A program made the position numbers and the translations under genes. This document shows positions 41,878 through 45,839 of a stretch of DNA of 45,839 nt, one piece after another. Numbering within the stretch: position 1 is the first letter of the stretch; every line of letters begins with the position of its first letter. The notes under the pieces were generated by a model, which had not been told where the DNA came from, ran no database searches, and worked only from the letters and a program-made list of their open reading frames with translations. Source of the DNA: Candidatus Palauibacter australiensis (lineage in GTDB: Bacteria; Gemmatimonadota; Gemmatimonadetes; Palauibacterales; Palauibacteraceae); assembly GCA_026705295.1 (NCBI GenBank), contig JAPPBA010000111.1, forward strand, positions 1 through 45,839, written 5' to 3'.

Positions 41878-44800
41878 GGGTACTCCCTCAGGCGCCGCAG
41901 ATCGACCGGCGGAGGCTTGCGCCGGGTACGGCGTTCCTCGTCGGGCCCGCAGACCTGCCGGTAGTCGCACCAGCGGCAGGCGTCCTCCCGCGGAAGCGCC
42001 GGGAAACTCCCGGCCTCGAAGGCCCCGCTCACGATCTCGCTCAGGAGCCCGGCCGCCTGGAGCGCCCGGTCGTCGAGCGGCACGACGTGGTCCCGGAACT
42101 CGCCATCCGCCGTGCAGTAGTAGAGCCGGCCCGATTCCACCTGCTGTGCCGGGAACAGCGTCTGCGCGGCGAGCGCATAGAGGACCGGCTGCAAGAGTTC
42201 ACCTCCCTGAATCGTCGCTCCCGCCTTTGCCCGATGCCGGCCCGTCTTGTGGTCTGTGACCCGCATGACGCCGGCCGGCGTCCGTTCGATGAGGTCGATG
42301 GCGCCACGGAGCTTCAGTCCGACGGCCAGGTCGACGGGCTCCGCCACGGAGTGCGCGTCGCGGTTGGGATCCCGGGGGAGCCCGAAGGAAAGTTCGAAGC
42401 GCCACGGCTCGAAGGGTGACCGGCTGTCGCTCTCGCGCTGCAGCCACTCCCGCAGGTCCTGTCGGATCGTTTCGATGCCGTCGTCCCAGACCCGGTCGAT
42501 CGCCGGCACGAGGCGGTCGCGGAAGTCCCCCGCCACCTTGTCGAGCACCTCCTCGAGGAGTTCGGATACCCGCGCGTCGTTCTCCGGCCCGACGGGGAGG
42601 AGGGGCCGCTCCTGCGTGCTTTCGGCCTGGAGGCGGGTCAGGAGTTCGAACTGGACCTGGTGCACGAGGGAACCGCGCTGCAGCGGGTCGAGCGCCTCGA
42701 TCCCGACCGGGGTCTCGCGCGGCCGCAGGCCCTGAATCGCCTGGAGATAGAAACGGTACGGGCATGCCGCGAAGTGCTGCAGCGCCGTCGCCGAGTAGGG
42801 ACGCGCGCCGGGCGACTGCTCCGCCAGCGCTTCCGCGGCCCGCTCCGAGAGCTGAACGAGTCCGTCCGCCCACGTCCAGCGCGGTACCTCCCAGCGATAG
42901 GCGCGGAAGCGGAGGGCACGTGCGAGATGGGGGTTCGAGTGGAGGAGATGACCGGCGGCCTTCACCGCGCGTTCTCCACGGAGATCGTGCCTGTCGAGTT
43001 CGTCGAGCACCGCGAGGTCGTACTCGGCTTCGTCGATCGCGTGGGCGCGGGACTTCGGCGCCGGCCACCCGATCCGCGCATCGGAGACTTCCTCCGCCCG
43101 CCGCTTGAGTTCCTCAAACCCGGGCAGCCGGCCCTCCGCGGCGCGAATCGCCTCGAGCGCGTAGAAGGAGGGGACCCGGGGCCGGGTCTTCATGGCGTCG
43201 ATGCGCGGGTAGGAGAGGACGACCTGCTTCCGCGCCGCTCCGACCGCGAGTCTGAAGGCGAGCCGCTCCTGCCGCACGCGGTCGCGGTTCGTCCGGAGAC
43301 GGTCTGGGGCCAGCCGCTGGCGCATCTCGTCGAGCAGGATCGGGTCTTCCCCGATCTTGGGAGGAAACAGGCGCTCGGCCATGCCGGGGACGAACACGAC
43401 ATCGAAGGCGAGCCCCCGTGACGCATCGATGGGCCCGACGAACACGCGGCCGTAGCGGCTCGCGGGCGGACTTTCGGGGACCTCCAGGAGCCGGGGCGCG
43501 AGCACGCGCAGAACCTCGTCCAGCTCGACCGGACCCAGAGGCCCCATCGGCGTGAGGTCGGACAGGGCGGCGAGCACGTTGCCGGGCCGCCGAAGCGAAC
43601 GGACGGCGAGAGCGTTCAGCGCCGCCAGCCAGCGCTCCCAGCGAGCCTCGGCGGGCAGCTCGGACAGCTCCGACAGCAAGGGCAGCGCATATGCCCGGAG
43701 GGAGGCAAGGTTGGCGCGCCTCCCATCGATCCGCGCGAGACGCGGGTCTTCGCCGTTCTCCGCCTCCAGCGCGGCGCGCTTGAACTCGAGTTCGGCGGCG
43801 AGACCATCGAGTCGCCGCTCCCAGCGCTCCAGGCCGCCGACGACGGCCGCTTCGACGAGCAGTTGCTCCCAGCGTCGCGGCACCCGTTGCGGGTCCTCTC
43901 CCTCGTCCGGCACCTCGCCGATCGAGACGTACTCCGAGAAGCGAAGCGCCGAGTAGTCTTCGGTCCGGCAACGGAGGAGGGCCAGAAAGGCGCGGCCCGC
44001 CGGATCCGGGCGCCGGACACCGCGCGCGAACCAGGGGCGGATTCCGGCACGATTGAGAGCTTCCTCCAGGTATGGCCGATAGTCTTCGGGCTGCCGGAGG
44101 AGGATCGCACAGCGGTCGAAGGGCGTTCCGGCCTCGGCGAGGGAGGTGAGCCGCCGGGCAATCTCCACCGCTTCACGCCCCTCTCCGGGAGCGGAGAACA
44201 CGGTCACGGCATCGTCCGCGGCGGATACGGACGGCGCCGGGCCGAAGAGGTGCGCGTGAAGCCGTTCGATCGCCCCCGCGGCGGCCCCATCGATCCGGGA
44301 CGGATCGGAGGGGCGCGCACCCGCTTCTTCCAGCGCCCGCAGTGTGCGGTCATCCCCCTCGGGCACGGTCGCGAGCAAGTCGCAGCCTCGCTCGATGAGC
44401 GCCGCGACGAACCGCCCCTCCAGTTCCGTCCGGATCCGGGCGTCCAGCATCAGGAGCCGGTCGTCCACGATGCCCTGCCGGGCGCCCGGGTCGCGGAGTG
44501 CAGACCGCGCGGCCTTGAATACGCCGGCTCGATCCACCAGCCCCGCCGTCCTCCATTGCGCCTCGACCGCTTCGTAGAAGGCGGCGAGATCCGCATCGAC
44601 GGTAGCGACCACGGACGGAGTGACGCCCGCCATGCGAAGGGCGTCCACGGCTCCTCCCACGGCGCGAAGGAAGCCGGGCGTGTCCGACACCGCCGCCAAG
44701 CGGCCGAGTTTCCGCCGATCGAGCCCCGCCAGCGCTCGCGCCGCGATGGCATCGCGCGCCACCGCATCTCCGATTGCCCTTCCGTCGGCAGCGAGCCGCG

Positions 44801-45026
44801 AGAGCGCGACGTCGCGGGCCAGGAGGGGTATCGTGGTGCGGCGCCAGCCCATCGCGGCCCCCGCCGTGAGCGTCCCGCGCAGGAGCAGTTCGTGCGGCCC
44901 GGACAGCGTCTCGCCGACGACCGTCACGCCTTCCGCGGAGGGTTGCGCTCCGAGCCATTTCCGGGCGGCGTCAACGCGCACGGCGGCGGTTGGGGAGACG
45001 ATGAAGCGGGCGGAAGGAGCGGGCAT
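41874..45026 (-). CDS. addB: AddB-like PD-(D/E)XK nuclease with iron-sulfur cysteine set
   Basis: This 1,050-residue partner subunit of AddA is made of a degenerate helicase-like body and a C-terminal RecB-type nuclease. Nuclease residues are visible in GSLVHQVQFE, GAIDLIERT and RVTDHKTGRH, followed by QPVLYALAAQ. Four cysteines placed as C at AACPYRFYL and C-x2-C-x5-C at CRWCDYRQVC fit the 4Fe-4S cluster of AddB and Cas4-type nucleases. I see no GxxGxGKT Walker A near the N-terminus (FIVSPTAAVRVDAARKW), so this subunit probably does not hydrolyse ATP. ATG at 45026 was chosen; GTG at 45032 is in frame two codons upstream. Confidence 0.88.
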   Translation of the reverse strand: MPAPSARFIVSPTAAVRVDAARKWLGAQPSAEGVTVVGETLSGPHELLLRGTLTAGAAMGWRRTTIPLLARDVALSRLAADGRAIGDAVARDAIAARALAGLDRRKLGRLAAVSDTPGFLRAVGGAVDALRMAGVTPSVVATVDADLAAFYEAVEAQWRTAGLVDRAGVFKAARSALRDPGARQGIVDDRLLMLDARIRTELEGRFVAALIERGCDLLATVPEGDDRTLRALEEAGARPSDPSRIDGAAAGAIERLHAHLFGPAPSVSAADDAVTVFSAPGEGREAVEIARRLTSLAEAGTPFDRCAILLRQPEDYRPYLEEALNRAGIRPWFARGVRRPDPAGRAFLALLRCRTEDYSALRFSEYVSIGEVPDEGEDPQRVPRRWEQLLVEAAVVGGLERWERRLDGLAAELEFKRAALEAENGEDPRLARIDGRRANLASLRAYALPLLSELSELPAEARWERWLAALNALAVRSLRRPGNVLAALSDLTPMGPLGPVELDEVLRVLAPRLLEVPESPPASRYGRVFVGPIDASRGLAFDVVFVPGMAERLFPPKIGEDPILLDEMRQRLAPDRLRTNRDRVRQERLAFRLAVGAARKQVVLSYPRIDAMKTRPRVPSFYALEAIRAAEGRLPGFEELKRRAEEVSDARIGWPAPKSRAHAIDEAEYDLAVLDELDRHDLRGERAVKAAGHLLHSNPHLARALRFRAYRWEVPRWTWADGLVQLSERAAEALAEQSPGARPYSATALQHFAACPYRFYLQAIQGLRPRETPVGIEALDPLQRGSLVHQVQFELLTRLQAESTQERPLLPVGPENDARVSELLEEVLDKVAGDFRDRLVPAIDRVWDDGIETIRQDLREWLQRESDSRSPFEPWRFELSFGLPRDPNRDAHSVAEPVDLAVGLKLRGAIDLIERTPAGVMRVTDHKTGRHRAKAGATIQGGELLQPVLYALAAQTLFPAQQVESGRLYYCTADGEFRDHVVPLDDRALQAAGLLSEIVSGAFEAGSFPALPREDACRWCDYRQVCGPDEERRTRRKPPPVDLRRLREYP

Positions 45027-45160
45027 GGCCACAACCTAGCGCCGCGAACGCAACGCGCTATCAACGCCCCGTGAACGGCGCAGTGCTTGACGCCGCCGAG
45101 GGCCGCGGACGATCCTCAGAAATGACGCTCGTGTACCGCTGCATCTCCGCGTAGCCGCCC

Positions 45161-45839
45161 GTGGCCGCCATCGACCGCCGTGACTTCATGCGCGGCGCCG
45201 CGCTGACCGGCGCCGGGCTCGCTCTCGGCTGCGGCAGGCAGGACCGGGCGTCGGGGATCGGTGACGCGGCCGACCAGGTATCGGATCGCGCGTTGCTCAT
45301 CGACGGGGCCAGCGTCTTCGATGTCCGGGCCGCCGCCATGCGCCCGGAGACGAGCGTCCTCGTCCGGGCCGGCCGCATCGAAGCCGTCGCCCCGGCGACC
45401 GAACTGAACGCCGATTCCGACGCGGCCGCGGGCGCGGCGCGCATCGACGGCGCGGGCCTCTTCGTCCTCCCCGGTCTCATCGACGCGCACGTTCACATCA
45501 CCCACATCCTCTACCAGTCGCACATGACCGGCGACGAAGTCCTGCCCTTCTACCTTGGGCACGGGGTGACCTCGATCCGGAGCACGGGAGACAACGTCCC
45601 GGCCCAGCGCCTCATCGAGCGCTACGCGGACGACCACCCGGAGATCTCTCCCAACGTCTTCCGGTGCAGCTTTCTCATCGACGGCAACCCACCCTGGCAT
45701 CCGGACGTCGGCTGGTACCTGGCGACGCCCGCCGACGTGGACCCCTTCGTGGCGGACATGGTGGCGTGGGGTGTGAAGACGCTCAAGCTCTATGTCGGCG
45801 TAGGGCGCGAGGTGGGGCGCCGCGTGATCGAGGTCGGCC
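45161..45839 (+). CDS. Tat-exported amidohydrolase-family protein, N-terminal part, cut by window edge
   Basis: About 226 residues are visible before the window ends. The start reads AAIDRRDFMRGAALTGAGLALGC: a twin-arginine motif and a lipobox, so the protein is folded before export and then lipidated. The amidohydrolase fold begins with ALLIDGASVFD and VLVRAGRIEAVAP. The metal-binding strand is LPGLIDAHVHITH, and GVTSIRSTGDN follows. GTG at 45161 is the only good start: a stop (TAG, 45152) lies three codons upstream. It is separated by a 134-bp divergent gap from addB. TTGACG at 45088 is the only promoter-like hexamer I noticed there, with no convincing -10. Confidence 0.82.
   Translation, partial: MAAIDRRDFMRGAALTGAGLALGCGRQDRASGIGDAADQVSDRALLIDGASVFDVRAAAMRPETSVLVRAGRIEAVAPATELNADSDAAAGAARIDGAGLFVLPGLIDAHVHITHILYQSHMTGDEVLPFYLGHGVTSIRSTGDNVPAQRLIERYADDHPEISPNVFRCSFLIDGNPPWHPDVGWYLATPADVDPFVADMVAWGVKTLKLYVGVGREVGRRVIEVG

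Noticed and set aside
38233-45026. AddAB-like pair as a phage-defence island
   Set aside because: Both subunits fit the ordinary housekeeping recombination complex, and no other defence gene or mobility gene is nearby.

Overview
This 45.8 kb window is a GC-rich, densely coded bacterial chromosome segment. It suggests a Gram-negative-type organism with an outer membrane: there is a Kdo-hydroxylase-like gene, many lipoproteins with a lipobox, a small beta-barrel candidate, and PQQ/cytochrome c periplasmic oxidation. The mix of several exported S9 peptidases, PQQ dehydrogenases, amidohydrolases, a secreted RidA-like protein and beta-propeller hydrolases is typical of heterotrophic Gemmatimonadota. 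That placement is inferred from gene content only. I see no rRNA, tRNA, CRISPR array, transposase or phage gene, and no gene-free stretch longer than about 200 bases.

Layout. 1-579 (-) is the start of an S9-type peptidase. 717-2471 (+) is an exported D-aminoacylase-like amidohydrolase. 2542-3257 (+) is a Phd/VapC-type toxin-antitoxin pair with a compact, probably leaderless promoter. 3345-6916 (+) holds a quinohemoprotein dehydrogenase, an exported RidA-like protein and the Kdo-hydroxylase-like protein. 10867-6938 (-) is an operon of PLP decarboxylase, membrane protein and gamma-glutamyltransferase, divergent from a sodium:solute symporter at 11061-12512. 15494-12502 (-) encodes a beta-propeller/CehA-McbA hydrolase and a Nudix protein.

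15619-24500 (-) is the most unusual part. Two 1,088-residue lipoproteins with Ig-like, leucine-rich-repeat and metzincin-type protease regions stand in tandem and share a 1,260 bp stretch that appears identical. Each is preceded by a decayed remnant of the 3' end of the S9 peptidase gene that lies intact at 22506-24500. One remnant also keeps a copy of that gene's promoter.

24610-31600 (+) carries a membrane protein, another S9 peptidase, a diheme cytochrome c coupled to a PQQ dehydrogenase, and a beta-lactamase-fold hydrolase. 37485-32003 (-) is a probable four-gene proteolysis operon: M14 carboxypeptidase, metzincin lipoprotein without LRRs, beta-barrel candidate, S9 lipoprotein. 37625-38212 (+) is a membrane-anchored helix-hairpin-helix protein. 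45026-38233 (-) is an AddB/AddA-like recombination nuclease pair, and 45161 to the window end (+) is the start of a Tat-type amidohydrolase.

Together the genes describe a scavenger of peptides and N-acylated amino acids that digests outside the cytoplasm and oxidises alcohols or sugars in the periplasm. The best candidate for something undescribed is the family of LRR-metzincin surface lipoproteins, which is apparently being homogenised or rearranged by recombination.
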